Shown: positions 32,990 to 42,854 of the stretch, piece after piece | Layout: every line of letters starts with the position of its first letter | Numbering within the stretch: the first letter of the stretch is position 1 | Assembly: GCF_902459725.1 (NCBI RefSeq) | Contig: NZ_CABPSH010000011.1 | Coordinates: forward strand, 62,001 to 126,000 | DNA length: 64,000 nucleotides | Source: Pandoraea eparura | GTDB lineage: Bacteria > Pseudomonadota > Gammaproteobacteria > Burkholderiales > Burkholderiaceae | Direction of reading: 5' to 3' | The notes under the pieces: model-generated | Databases searched by the model: none | What the model was told of the DNA's origin: nothing | What the model saw: only the letters and a program-made list of their open reading frames with translations | Position numbers and translations under genes: made by a program

Positions 32990-33949
32990 ATGAAATTGCG
33001 GCATATCGAGACGTTTCGCGCGGTGGTACTGACGGGCTCGGCCAGCGGCGCCGCGCAATTGCTCAACGTCTCGCAACCGGTCGTCTCGCGCGTGTTGCAG
33101 CACGCCGAACAGCAACTCGGCTTCAAGCTTTTTGATCGCGTCAAGGGCCGGCTCGTGCCGACGGCCGAAGCGCGTCGCCTCTACCCCGATGTCGAGCGCA
33201 TCTTCAGCGATCTGGAACGGCTGCGCACCACGTCGCGCAATCTGCGTCAGCATGGCGTGGGCCATCTGCGCATCGCCGCGACGCCGAGTCTCGCGCAGAG
33301 TTTGCTGCCAGCGGCCATCGAGCGCATGCGTCGCGCGCATCCCGATGTGGTCTTCGAACTCATCACGCACCACACCACCGAGATGATCACGGCAATCCTC
33401 ACGTCGTCGGTCGACGTGGGCATCGTGTCGGCCCCGCCGATGGCGGCCGGTATCGTGAGCCGCCCGGTGGCGCAGGGGAACATTGTGCTGGCGGTGCCCG
33501 CGGCGTGGCCGAAGCTCTCGCGCCGCGGCCCGGCCAGCGCCGACTCGCTCGCCGGGCGCGATCTCATCAAGCTGCACGACGACACGCCGCTCGGTGCCCT
33601 GATCAACGAGCGTCTGGAGCAGACGGCGTTGTTGCAGGACGCCGAAGTGATGGTGCAAACGTATTCGCTCGCGGCGGCGCTCGTCGAGCACGGTCTGGGC
33701 TACGCGCTGCTCGATCAATTCACGGCGGCCAGTGCCCGTGTGCAGGCGCAGCGGCTGTATCGCGTCGCGCCGGCCATCGAATTCCCGGTCGAGATGTTGC
33801 GGCCGTCGCATGAACCCGAGTCGGTGCTTGCCGATACGCTGCGTCGGCATCTGGCGGATGTGGCCGACGAACTCAGCACGCGGGCCGCGTCGCTGTGCGA
33901 AGGCCGGGAGATCGTGCTGGCGCCGGGCGAGGACGTCGACGAACAGTAA
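32990..33949 (+). CDS. LysR-family transcriptional regulator
   Basis: A 319-residue LysR regulator: winged helix MKLRHIETFRAVVLTGSASGAAQLLNVSQ (quoted only as its first part MKLRHIETFRAVVLTGSASG), with PVVSRVLQHAEQQLGFKLFDR as recognition region, then a periplasmic-binding-like ligand domain. It is divergent from dadA across 221 bases and is the obvious candidate to control the D-amino-acid genes. The DNA-binding sequence resembles regulators of octopine/opine or amino acid catabolism (the NocR/OccR type), consistent with that role but not proof. Confidence 0.88.
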   Translation: MKLRHIETFRAVVLTGSASGAAQLLNVSQPVVSRVLQHAEQQLGFKLFDRVKGRLVPTAEARRLYPDVERIFSDLERLRTTSRNLRQHGVGHLRIAATPSLAQSLLPAAIERMRRAHPDVVFELITHHTTEMITAILTSSVDVGIVSAPPMAAGIVSRPVAQGNIVLAVPAAWPKLSRRGPASADSLAGRDLIKLHDDTPLGALINERLEQTALLQDAEVMVQTYSLAAALVEHGLGYALLDQFTAASARVQAQRLYRVAPAIEFPVEMLRPSHEPESVLADTLRRHLADVADELSTRAASLCEGREIVLAPGEDVDEQ

Positions 33950-33964
33950 GCGTGCCGGTTGGGC

Positions 33965-34576
33965 TCAGCGGCAGCCGGGTTCGCTTTTCACTTCGAAATA
34001 GGTAAACGGTTGCGCCTGGAGCTTGCCGGCCAGCGACGGATAGTTCGCCTGCACGAAGCGCCGCGCGCCCGCCATGTCGAACACGGTGCGCAGCCAGAGC
34101 TTGCCGTCGTGGCTGTCGAGCATGAGGGTGCCCGCGTAGACCACATCGCCACGCTGAACCTGCACCGTCGGCACCTTGCGGCCCTTGCAATAACGAAAGC
34201 GATAACTCTTGTCGGCCGGTGTGAATTCCATCGGACCGAAGCGCTCGTTGCGCATGAGCGGCGAGACGCGCATGGCCACGAAGCCGTGCGTCGGCGGATT
34301 GCTGTTGAGGGTTCGCGTGACCTTGCCGCCGACGATGCCGTTCACTGTCTGCGAGAAGTCCGAGTAATTCCACGGACCCCAGGTGCTTTGCAGCGGCGTG
34401 TCGAGGCCGACGATGACGATCGCATACTCGTCGAGCGTGTCTTCGGTGAGAACTGGGTTGGGTGGCACGCCCTGGGTGCTGCACGCCGCCAGCCAGCCAG
34501 TGACCAGGACGGCGAGGGCCGAGCGTCGCGCACGGCGCGCGACAGGAGAGAACCACAGGGTACGCAGTGACCTCAT
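33965..34576 (-). CDS. Hypothetical lipoprotein
   Basis: A 203-residue exported protein with a basic N-terminus, a hydrophobic helix and the lipobox LAAC (C32), so it should be a lipoprotein. The rest contains no family I recognise: it includes EYAIVIVGLDTPLQSTWGPW, an FRYCKGRKVPTVQVQRGDVVYAG segment (a Cys plus beta strands) and a YFEVKSEPGC ending. The alternating strands suggest a beta-rich periplasmic domain. Start at ATG 34574-34576. It is flanked by the LysR gene (converging) and dbpA (same strand, 75 bases upstream), with no sign of shared function. Confidence 0.75.
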   Translation of the reverse strand: MRSLRTLWFSPVARRARRSALAVLVTGWLAACSTQGVPPNPVLTEDTLDEYAIVIVGLDTPLQSTWGPWNYSDFSQTVNGIVGGKVTRTLNSNPPTHGFVAMRVSPLMRNERFGPMEFTPADKSYRFRYCKGRKVPTVQVQRGDVVYAGTLMLDSHDGKLWLRTVFDMAGARRFVQANYPSLAGKLQAQPFTYFEVKSEPGCR

Positions 34577-34651
34577 TGCAGCCTCCTTGCCGCGCGTGGC
34601 GCGCCGGGGACGATCCGATAAGTGCGGTGGATGTCGGGGATTGAACCGCCG

Positions 34652-36064
34652 TTAATCCTGCAGGAATCTTACCTTGACCTTGCGGCCCTTGACGCGGCCG
34701 TCGGTCAATTTGCGCAACGCCACGGGGGCGATGTCGCGCTCCACTGCAATATACGTGAAGTTATCCAGCACATTGATCTTGCCGATCTGGGTCGCGGCAA
34801 AGCCGGCTTCGCCGGTGAGGGCGCCGAGCACGTCGCCCGGACGGATCTTGTCCTTCTTCCCGCCGAACATCTGGATCGTGACCATCGGCGGCATCAGGTG
34901 TGCGCCGCCCGACGGCGTGAGTTCCGCGAGCTTGTGCCACGGCACTTCATGGCCCAGGGCGGCTTCGAGGTTACCCACGCGGCCCATCTCGTCCATGCTT
35001 GCCAGGCTGAAGGCCCAGCCGTCTTCGTCGGCCCGGCCCGTGCGGCCAATGCGGTGCACGTAGACCTCCGGGTCGGGCGTCACATCGACGTTGATCACGG
35101 CTTCGAGTTGCGCGATGTCCAACCCGCGGGCGGCCACGTCGGTCGCGACCAGTACCGAGCAACTGCGGTTGGCGAACTGAATCAGCACCTGATCGCGCTC
35201 GCGTTGTTCGAGCTCACCGTGCAGCATCAGCGCGTGAAAGCCTTCGGCGCGCAGCACGTCGGTCAGGTCGCGGCATTGGGCGCGGGTATTGCAGAACGCG
35301 ATGGTGCTGACCGGCCGGAAATGATCGAGCAACTGTCCCACGGCGTGCAGGCGTTCGTCGTCGCGCACTTCATAGAAGCGCTGGCGAATCTTGCTGGCGT
35401 CATGCTTCTCCGCCAGACGAATTTCGCGCGGCGAGCGCAGCAGGCGTTGTGCGAGCTTGGCGATGCCTTCCGGGTACGTGGCGGAGAAGAGCAGCGTCTG
35501 GCGTGAGGCGGGCGTTTGGCGCGCGACCGTGGCGATGTCGTCGAAAAAGCCCATGTCGAGCATGCGGTCGGCTTCGTCGAGCACCAGCGTCTTGACCCCG
35601 GCCAGCGAAAGCGTGCCGCGCTCCAGGTGATCCATGATGCGGCCCGGTGTGCCGACGACCACGTGCGCACCGTGGGCAAGGCTTTCCGCCTGCGGACGCA
35701 GTGGTGCACCGCCGCACAGCGTGAGGATCTTGATGTTGTCCTCGGCGCGCGCGACGCGTCGCACCTCCTGCGCCACTTGCTCTGCGAGTTCGCGCGTGGG
35801 GCAGAGCACGGCGGCCTGCACCGCGAAATCGCGGGCGTCGACCCGCTGGAGCAGGCCGAGCGAGAACGCGGCAGTCTTGCCGCTGCCGGTCTTGGCCTGG
35901 GCAATGAGGTCGTGCCCGGCGAGCATATCGGGGAGCGACGCCTGCTGGATGGGCGTCATCGAGACGTAACCGAGCCGTGCGAGGTTCTCCTGCATGGCAG
36001 GCGAGAGCGGCAGGCTCGAAAAGGGGGCGCTGTCGGTGCGCGAATCGGTGGCTTTTGAGTTCAT
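34652..36064 (-). CDS. dbpA: ATP-dependent RNA helicase DbpA
   Basis: A 470-residue DEAD-box helicase that acts on 23S rRNA during large-subunit assembly. Visible motifs in order: Q-motif (MTPIQQASLP), Walker A AKTGSGKT, PTRELAEQV, LVLDEADRMLD, SAT, and HRIGRTGRA in the second RecA domain. The C-terminal 75 residues (MFGGKKDKIRPGDVLGAL to VKGRKVKVRFL) form the DbpA RNA-binding domain, which separates it from RhlE-type helicases. ATG 36064 was preferred over a TTG two codons before. It stands alone, divergent from the glutamate dehydrogenase gene. Confidence 0.95.
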   Translation of the reverse strand: MNSKATDSRTDSAPFSSLPLSPAMQENLARLGYVSMTPIQQASLPDMLAGHDLIAQAKTGSGKTAAFSLGLLQRVDARDFAVQAAVLCPTRELAEQVAQEVRRVARAEDNIKILTLCGGAPLRPQAESLAHGAHVVVGTPGRIMDHLERGTLSLAGVKTLVLDEADRMLDMGFFDDIATVARQTPASRQTLLFSATYPEGIAKLAQRLLRSPREIRLAEKHDASKIRQRFYEVRDDERLHAVGQLLDHFRPVSTIAFCNTRAQCRDLTDVLRAEGFHALMLHGELEQRERDQVLIQFANRSCSVLVATDVAARGLDIAQLEAVINVDVTPDPEVYVHRIGRTGRADEDGWAFSLASMDEMGRVGNLEAALGHEVPWHKLAELTPSGGAHLMPPMVTIQMFGGKKDKIRPGDVLGALTGEAGFAATQIGKINVLDNFTYIAVERDIAPVALRKLTDGRVKGRKVKVRFLQD

Positions 36065-36340
36065 GCGCAATTATACCGGGCCGGTCGGGCCAACCAGGAC
36101 CAGCCGGGAGCGGCGCCGCCCCGAGCGGTGCCGACGGCGCTGCTGCCGCTACCGCCACCACCGCTGCCGTCGTCGCTGCCGTGTCGCTGTCGCTTACGCC
36201 GGCGCTGCCGTTGCCGTTGCTGTTGTCGCTGTCGCCGGCGCGCTCGTCGGCTTAGGGATCACGCCGTTGCCAGTCCGGGGCCGCCGGGCGTAGCATGGCT
36301 TAGCTTGTCGATGTCTCGTCCATTCCCGCAGAGGTTGCCC
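36065..36340. other. Low-complexity divergent intergenic region, dbpA / gdh
   Basis: 276 bases between divergent genes. From about 36118 to 36245 it is a degenerate CTG/CCG/GTC-rich triplet repeat (GCTGCCG, CCACCACCG, GTCGCTG units). The gdh reading frame stays open through it, but the result is a Pro/Arg/Cys polymer, so it is not treated as coding. Confidence 0.6.
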
Positions 36341-39300
36341 ATGCCTGTGAATCCGGAAGAGAAAGTCCGTCAACATATGGCGGAAGTCATCGCGATGGCC
36401 GGTGAGCGCGCGCCCGACGTGGCCGCGCTGTTCGAGCCCTTCGTGCGGCATTACTATGGTCTGGCCGATGCCGAGGACGTCGTCTCGCGCAGCGTTGCCG
36501 ACCTGTATGGCGCGGCGATGGCGCACTGGCAACTCGGCCAGAAGTTCGTCAGCGGCGAGCCGCGCATCCGCATCTACAACCCCACGCTCGATCAGCACGG
36601 CTGGCATTGCAGCCATACGGTCATCGAAATCGTCAACGACGACATGCCGTTTCTCGTCGATTCGGTGACGATGGAGATCAACCGGCAGGGGCTCGCGCTG
36701 CATTCTGCGTTTCACCCGGTCTACCGTATCCAGCGCGACGCCGCCGGCAAGCGCGTGGCCGTGGCGCCGGGCGGCGGTCTTGGCCAGGCGGTGTCCGCAG
36801 GAGAGCGTATTGCCACCACCACCACCACCACCGCCAACGGCGACGAGGCTACCGCCGAGGGCAGTCGTTTCGAATCGTATATCCACATCGAAGTCGACCG
36901 ATTTTCCGAGCCGGATCGTCTCCAGGCGCTGGCCGACGGTCTGCAGCGCGTGCTTGGCGACGTGCGCGCGGCGGTCGAGGACTGGCGCGCAATGCAGGCG
37001 GCCGGCCATGCGGCCATCGAGTCGCTTCGGCAGCGTGCCGAGCAAACGAGCGTGACCCCACCGGAGCGTGCGGAAATCGAGGAGGCGCAGGCGTTTCTCG
37101 ACTGGATGCTGGCCCGTCACTTCACGTTCCTCGGCTATCGCGACTACGCGCTGGTCGTGCGCGACGGCGAGCACTACCTGCAAGGCGTGGTGGGTACCGG
37201 TCTTGGCGTGTTGCGCGAGGCCCGTCGCGACGCCAGCACCCCCGACGAGACGAGGCTGTCGCCCGGCGCCATCGGCGTAGCCCAAACGAGTACGCCGATC
37301 TTTCTGACAAAGGCCAATTCGCGGGCGAGCGTGCATCGTCCCGGCTATCTCGATTACGTGGGCGTCAAGTGCTTCGATGCTCAGGGGCGCGTGTGCGGCG
37401 AGCGGCGCTTCCTCGGGCTTTACACGTCGAACGTCTACATGGTGCCGGCCGAAGAGATTCCGCTCGTGCGACGCAAGGTTGGCGAAGTGATCGGCCGCAC
37501 CGGCTTCCTGCCGAACGGGCATCTGGCCAAGACGCTCGCCACGATCCTCGAACAATACCCGCGCGACGAGCTGTTCCAGATCGACGTCGATCCCCTGGCC
37601 AACATTGCGCTAGGTATCCTGCGATTGCAGGAACGCCAGCGCACGCGGCTGTTCGTGCGGCGCGACCGCTTCGATCGCTTCGTGTCGTGCCTCGTGTTCG
37701 TGCCGCGCGAGAAGTTCAACACCGATCTGCGCGTGCGCGTGCAAAACCTGTTGCAAACGGCCTATCACGGGACCAGCGTCGAATTTACGCCGCAGCTCTC
37801 CGAGTCAATGCTCGCGCGCATTCACATCACCGTGCGCACCGAGCCGGGCAACGTGCCGGATGTCGATGTGAACGAACTCGAAGCGCGCATCGTCGAGGCG
37901 ACCCGACGCTGGCAGGACGATCTGTCCGATGCGTTGCGCGAGCAGTTTGGCGAAGAACGCGGCACTCGCTTGCTGCGGCGGTACGCGCAGGCGTTCCCTG
38001 CGGGGTATCGGGAAGACTATGCGGCCCGCATGGCCGTGCGCGACGTCGAGTTGATCGAGCCGCTGCTCAGTGCCGGACAGGCGGTGCCCGCCCAGTCTTG
38101 CGGCGCCACGCCGTTGGCCATGCAGCTCTACCGGCCGCTGGAGGCCGCCCCCGGCACGCTGCGCTTCAAGATCTATCAGGCGGGGGAGCCCATTGCGCTC
38201 TCGCGCAGTCTGCCGATGCTCGAGCACCTCGGGGTGCGCGTGAACGACGAGCGTCCTTACCGGATCGAGCCGGCCGACACCGGTGTCGTCTGGATGCACG
38301 ACGTCGGCATGACGAGCCTCGATGGCGCGGAGGTCGACCTCGAACACGCCCGCGTGCGCTTCGAGGAGGCGTTCGCGCGTATCTGGGCGGGCGACGTCGA
38401 GAACGACGACCTCAACCGGTTGGTCCTGAGCGCTGGCCTGACGTGGCGCGAAGTTCGCATTCTGCGCGCGTACGCGAAGTACATCCGCCAGGTGGGGTCG
38501 ACCTTCAGCAACGCGTACATCGAGAATGCGCTGACCGGCAATGCGTCGATATCGGGCATGCTCGTGCGGTTATTCCTCGCTCGCTTCGACCCGGCGTTGG
38601 GCGCGGAGGCGCGCGCGTCGCAGGCGGACCGGCTGCGGGCGCAAATTCACGCGGCGCTCGAAGACGTTCCCAATCTCGACGAGGATCGTATCCTGCGTCA
38701 GTTTCTTGGCGTACTCGAAGCGACCTTGCGCACCAACTACTTCCAGACCGCCAAGGACGGCGTGACGCAAAAGCCCTACCTTTCGTTCAAGTTCGATCCG
38801 TCGAAGGTGCCGGGCTTGCCCGAGCCGAAGCCGATGTTCGAGATCTGGGTGTACTCGCCACGCGTGGAGGGGGTACACCTGCGCGGGGGACGCGTGGCGC
38901 GAGGCGGCTTGCGCTGGTCGGATCGCCGCGAGGACTTCCGCACCGAGGTGCTTGGTCTCGTCAAGGCGCAGATGGTCAAGAACACCGTCATCGTACCGGT
39001 CGGCTCGAAGGGCGGCTTTGTGGTGAAGCAGCCGCCATCGCCGGGCGACCGGGATGCCTATCTGGCCGAGGGCGTGGCGTGCTACCAGACGTTCCTGCGC
39101 GGGCTGCTCGACCTGACCGACAACTACGTCGACGGGCAACTGGTGCCGCCGTCGCAGACCGTGCGGATCGACGGCGATGATCCCTATCTCGTCGTCGCGG
39201 CCGACAAGGGCACGGCGACCTTTTCCGATTACGCCAATGGCATTTCGGCGGAGTACGGGTTCTGGCTTGGCGATGCCTTTGCGTCCGGCGGCTCGGTCGG

Positions 39301-41314
39301 TTACGACCACAAGAAGATGGCCATCACCGCGCGCGGCGCGTGGGAGTCCGTCAAGCGTCACTTCAGCGAGATGGGCGTCGATACACAGACGCAGGACTTC
39401 ACGGTGGTGGGCATCGGCGATATGTCGGGCGATGTTTTCGGCAACGGCATGTTGCTCTCAAAACACATCCGGCTCGTGGCGGCGTTCGACCATCGGCACA
39501 TCTTCCTCGACCCGACGCCCGATGCGGCCACGTCGTTTGCCGAGCGAGAGCGCATGTTCCAACTGCCGCGTTCGAGCTGGGCCGACTACGACACGCGGCT
39601 GATTTCGCCGGGCGGCGGCGTGTTCCCGCGCACGGCCAAGGCTATCGCGCTCTCGGCGCAGGTGAGGGAGCTGATCGGCACCGACGCCACGGAAATGGCG
39701 CCGAGCGATCTGTTGCGCGCCTTGTTGAAAGCGCCGGTCGACCTGCTTTACAACGGTGGCATCGGCACCTATGTGAAAGCGAGTACCGAGACGCATGCGC
39801 AGGTCGGCGACCGGGCCAACGACGTCTTGCGCGTGAACGGCGCGGAACTGCGCTGCAAGGTCGTGGCCGAGGGCGGCAATCTCGGACTGACGCAGCTCGG
39901 GCGCATCGAGTATGCGCAGCATGGCGGGCGCATCAACACCGACGCCATCGACAATTCGGCGGGTGTCGATTGTTCCGATCACGAGGTCAACATCAAGATT
40001 CTGTTGGGCCTGGTGGTGACGGATGGCGAAATGACACTCAAGCAGCGCAACATGTTGCTTGCGGAAATGACCGAGGAAGTCGGCACGCTCGTGCTGCGCG
40101 ACAACTATCTGCAAACGCAGGCGCTCTCGCTGGGGCGGCTGCGGGCGGTGGCGTCGCTCGACGACGAGGCGCGCTTCATGCGGTACCTGGAGCGGGCGCA
40201 GCGGCTTTCGCGCGCCATCGAGTTCCTGCCTGACGACGAAACGCTCGATGCACGGCGCGCCGCCGGCACGGGGCTGACGTCGCCCGAGCGTGCGGTGCTC
40301 ATGGCTTACAGCAAGATGTGGCTCTACGACCTGTTGCTGGCGAGCGATCTGCCCGACGCCGACGTCGTTGCCGACGAACTGCCGTCGTATTTCCCGACGC
40401 CGCTGGCGAGTCGATGCGGGGCCGCGATGGGGCGTCATCCGCTCAAGCGCGAGATCCTCGCGACGATGCAGGCCAATGCGCTCGTCAACCGGGCGGGGGT
40501 GACGTTCGTGCATCGGCTCAGCGAGGAAACCGGGGCCGAGCCGGCCGATGTCGTGCGGGCGAGTCTGGCGGCGCGTGGCGCGTACGACCTCGACACGCTG
40601 TGGGGCGAGATCGATGCGCTTGACGCGCGCGTCTCGCACGAGACGCAGGCGTCGCTCTTTGCCGCGCTGGCGCAATGGCATGAGCAGGCCACCTTGTGGT
40701 TCCTGCGGCGCCGCCTGACTAACATACCGGAGACCGTCGAGCGACTGCGCGGCGTGCTCGCGCCCATCCTGCCGACGGTGGACACATTGGTCAGCGGCGC
40801 GGCGGCCGACGACGCGCGGGCGAGATGCCAGACCATGATCGACGCGGGCGTGCCGCCGTCGCTTGCCCAGACCGCGGCGGGCGTCGGCGCGCGGGTGGCG
40901 TTGCTCGACATTGCCGAGGTCGCGAGCACCAGCGGGTGCGAGCCGTCGCTGGCGGCGCAGGTGTACTTTGCCCTCGACGCGCCACTGGGCTACGGCTGGC
41001 TGCAGGCCGGGGTGCTCGGCCTGCCGATGCTGACGCACTGGCAGCGACTGGCGCGTGCCACGTTGCTGGAAGAATTGTCGGTGCTGCGGCGGCGTCTGAC
41101 GGCAAGCGTGCTGACGGATGGCGAGGCGGCGGGTAATACTGGCGACGACGCCGACCAAAGTCCGGCGAGCAGCCGTGTCGCCCATTGGGAGGCGTTGCAT
41201 GCGGAGGCGCTGGTGCGCTACCACCGCGTGCTGGCCGACCAGATGGCGGCAGGCAACGCCGACCTCGCCATGTTGTCCGTGAGCCTGAAAGCGCTGGCCG
41301 AAGTGGGCCGCTGA
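36341..41314 (+). CDS. gdh: NAD-specific glutamate dehydrogenase, large (GDH-180-like) type
   Basis: Giant tetra- or hexameric NAD-dependent glutamate dehydrogenase of 1657 residues, oxidising L-glutamate to 2-oxoglutarate and ammonia for catabolism. The N-terminal 700 residues hold regulatory ACT/PAS-like parts (VNDDMPFLVDSVTMEINRQG). The catalytic domain includes GGLRWSDRREDFRTEV, KAQMVKNTVIVPVGSKGGF with the family's active-site lysines, and the nucleotide-binding GIGDMSGDVFGNGMLLS. ATG 36341 (MPVNPEEKVRQHMAE) is chosen for its AGAGG six bases upstream; ATG 36311 is in frame. A His/Thr-rich codon run near 36815 (Thr repeats) is a local expansion. A 9-bp repeat array follows the stop. Confidence 0.95.
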   Translation: MPVNPEEKVRQHMAEVIAMAGERAPDVAALFEPFVRHYYGLADAEDVVSRSVADLYGAAMAHWQLGQKFVSGEPRIRIYNPTLDQHGWHCSHTVIEIVNDDMPFLVDSVTMEINRQGLALHSAFHPVYRIQRDAAGKRVAVAPGGGLGQAVSAGERIATTTTTTANGDEATAEGSRFESYIHIEVDRFSEPDRLQALADGLQRVLGDVRAAVEDWRAMQAAGHAAIESLRQRAEQTSVTPPERAEIEEAQAFLDWMLARHFTFLGYRDYALVVRDGEHYLQGVVGTGLGVLREARRDASTPDETRLSPGAIGVAQTSTPIFLTKANSRASVHRPGYLDYVGVKCFDAQGRVCGERRFLGLYTSNVYMVPAEEIPLVRRKVGEVIGRTGFLPNGHLAKTLATILEQYPRDELFQIDVDPLANIALGILRLQERQRTRLFVRRDRFDRFVSCLVFVPREKFNTDLRVRVQNLLQTAYHGTSVEFTPQLSESMLARIHITVRTEPGNVPDVDVNELEARIVEATRRWQDDLSDALREQFGEERGTRLLRRYAQAFPAGYREDYAARMAVRDVELIEPLLSAGQAVPAQSCGATPLAMQLYRPLEAAPGTLRFKIYQAGEPIALSRSLPMLEHLGVRVNDERPYRIEPADTGVVWMHDVGMTSLDGAEVDLEHARVRFEEAFARIWAGDVENDDLNRLVLSAGLTWREVRILRAYAKYIRQVGSTFSNAYIENALTGNASISGMLVRLFLARFDPALGAEARASQADRLRAQIHAALEDVPNLDEDRILRQFLGVLEATLRTNYFQTAKDGVTQKPYLSFKFDPSKVPGLPEPKPMFEIWVYSPRVEGVHLRGGRVARGGLRWSDRREDFRTEVLGLVKAQMVKNTVIVPVGSKGGFVVKQPPSPGDRDAYLAEGVACYQTFLRGLLDLTDNYVDGQLVPPSQTVRIDGDDPYLVVAADKGTATFSDYANGISAEYGFWLGDAFASGGSVGYDHKKMAITARGAWESVKRHFSEMGVDTQTQDFTVVGIGDMSGDVFGNGMLLSKHIRLVAAFDHRHIFLDPTPDAATSFAERERMFQLPRSSWADYDTRLISPGGGVFPRTAKAIALSAQVRELIGTDATEMAPSDLLRALLKAPVDLLYNGGIGTYVKASTETHAQVGDRANDVLRVNGAELRCKVVAEGGNLGLTQLGRIEYAQHGGRINTDAIDNSAGVDCSDHEVNIKILLGLVVTDGEMTLKQRNMLLAEMTEEVGTLVLRDNYLQTQALSLGRLRAVASLDDEARFMRYLERAQRLSRAIEFLPDDETLDARRAAGTGLTSPERAVLMAYSKMWLYDLLLASDLPDADVVADELPSYFPTPLASRCGAAMGRHPLKREILATMQANALVNRAGVTFVHRLSEETGAEPADVVRASLAARGAYDLDTLWGEIDALDARVSHETQASLFAALAQWHEQATLWFLRRRLTNIPETVERLRGVLAPILPTVDTLVSGAAADDARARCQTMIDAGVPPSLAQTAAGVGARVALLDIAEVASTSGCEPSLAAQVYFALDAPLGYGWLQAGVLGLPMLTHWQRLARATLLEELSVLRRRLTASVLTDGEAAGNTGDDADQSPASSRVAHWEALHAEALVRYHRVLADQMAAGNADLAMLSVSLKALAEVGR

Positions 41315-41342
41315 GTGGTGCGGGACTTACGTCCCACTGGCC

Positions 41343-41411
41343 GTGAGGTCAGTGAGGTCCGTGAGGTCCGTGAGGTCCGTGAGGTCCGTGAGGTCCGTGA
41401 GGTCCGTGAGG
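41343..41411. repeat. 9-bp minisatellite after gdh, about 7.5 units
   Basis: Units of GTGAGGTCC repeat almost perfectly from 41343 to 41411; only the first differs (GTGAGGTCA). It lies 28 bases after the gdh stop and before the MFS gene, in a position equivalent to the array after the HDOD gene. Confidence 0.95.
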
Positions 41412-41609
41412 GCGCGGGCGAGGCAGGCGTGACGCGCGATGGGCCATCGTGGAAAACCGTCTTGAGATTATTTTTAAGCGTTTACACAAAAGACGGGAAA
41501 CCGCGTATGATCCGGGAAAACCCTAGGATTGCATTGTCCCGCGCGTATGCTTGCCCGTCGCGCGGGGCGGCGTGTCCTGGGGTTTCGTCGATTCCTGAAC
41601 TCCTGCGCA

Positions 41610-42836
41610 ATGCCCAACGCCAACGACACCCGCCCCGCGAACCCGCAGTTCGCCACGACGTTGCAGATCGTCTCCACCGTGTTCTTCACGTTCCTCTGCT
41701 ATCTGACGATCGGATTGCCGCTCGCGGTGTTGCCGTCGTTCGTGCATGTCGATCTCGCGTACAGCTCGGTCATTGCCGGGCTGGCGATCAGCGTGCAGTA
41801 CCTTGCGACGCTGCTCTCGCGCCCGTACGCCGGGCGCACCGCCGACGCCTGGGGGCCGAAACGTACCGTGTTGTGCGGGCTGGTGGCCTGTGGCGCGTCC
41901 GGGTTGCTGGTGGCCTTGGGCGGCGTGTTTTCCGGCGTGCCGTGGCTGGCGCTTCTCACGCTGATTCTTGGGCGTCTCGTGCTCGGCTTCGGTGAGAGCT
42001 GGGTGTCGACGGGCGCGATCATGTGGGGCATTGGCCAGGTGGGGCCGTCGCATACGGCGCGCGTCATCTCGTGGAACGGCGTGGCGACCTACGGTGCACT
42101 GGCGTTGGGCGCGCCGCTCGGCGTGGCACTCGACAACGCGTATGGCATTGAAGTGCTGGGTGGGGCGATCGCGCTGGCGGGCGTCGTGGGCCTGCTGCTC
42201 GCGCGCATGAAGCGTGCGACGCCGGTCATTCACGGCGAGCGTCTCGCGTTCCGCGCCGTGCTTGGCCGCGTGTTGCCGTTCGGCATGGGACTCGCGCTCG
42301 GCTCTATCGGTTTTGGTGCCATCTCCACGTTCATCACCCTTTACTACGCGAGCCATCACTGGGACAACGCGGCGCTGGCGCTGACCGCGTTCGGCGTGTG
42401 CTTCATGGGCGTACGACTGCTCTTCGGCAGCAGCATCGCCCGCTTTGGCGGCTACCGCGTGGCCATGACGTCCTTCATGCTCGAGGCGCTCGGCCTGATC
42501 GTGCTCGGGATTGCGCCGACGGGCTTCACGGCGTTGGTCGGTGCGGCGCTCTCGGGGGCCGGGTTCTCGCTCGTGTTCCCGTCCTTGGGCGTGGCGGCCG
42601 TCAATCTGGTGCCGGCACAAAACCGTGGCGCGGCGCTGGGGGCGTACTCCGTGTTCCTCGACGTGGCGCTCGGTGTGACCGGACCGGTGGCGGGCCTGAT
42701 CGTCGGTGCCTATGGCTATGCCGAGGTCTACCTGTGTGCGTCGGTGGCGGCGGTGGCGGCCGTCCTGCTCACGCTGTGGATGGCGCGTGCCGAGCAGGCG
42801 CGCGACGCGGGCAAGAAAGTCGTGCAGACGGTGTAA
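41610..42836 (+). CDS. MFS transporter, YhhS-like
   Basis: A 408-residue major facilitator protein with twelve helices. It closely matches the E. coli YhhS pattern: [61 protein letters not shown] and [13 protein letters not shown]. YhhS has been linked to drug/arabinose-type efflux, with no firm substrate. ATG 41610 was chosen by comparison with the family, where the first helix begins about 25 residues in; the open frame extends to 41529. No clear ribosome site is seen. It converges with the MocR gene. Confidence 0.88.
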   Translation: MPNANDTRPANPQFATTLQIVSTVFFTFLCYLTIGLPLAVLPSFVHVDLAYSSVIAGLAISVQYLATLLSRPYAGRTADAWGPKRTVLCGLVACGASGLLVALGGVFSGVPWLALLTLILGRLVLGFGESWVSTGAIMWGIGQVGPSHTARVISWNGVATYGALALGAPLGVALDNAYGIEVLGGAIALAGVVGLLLARMKRATPVIHGERLAFRAVLGRVLPFGMGLALGSIGFGAISTFITLYYASHHWDNAALALTAFGVCFMGVRLLFGSSIARFGGYRVAMTSFMLEALGLIVLGIAPTGFTALVGAALSGAGFSLVFPSLGVAAVNLVPAQNRGAALGAYSVFLDVALGVTGPVAGLIVGAYGYAEVYLCASVAAVAAVLLTLWMARAEQARDAGKKVVQTV

Positions 42837-42854
42837 TCCCGCGCGGCGACGGGT

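Noticed and set aside
34622-34660. tRNA-like T-arm string (GGGGATTGAACC) before dbpA's end
   Set aside because: The sequence resembles the complement of a tRNA T arm, but no anticodon stem or acceptor stem can be folded around it.
36128-36340. N-terminal extension of glutamate dehydrogenase
   Set aside because: It would add a Pro/Arg/Cys-rich stretch coded by triplet repeats; the family starts near MPVNPEEK at 36341, where a ribosome site exists.
36607-39180. 857-codon open frame within the glutamate dehydrogenase gene
   Set aside because: Out-of-frame shadow of a strongly conserved gene in GC-rich DNA.
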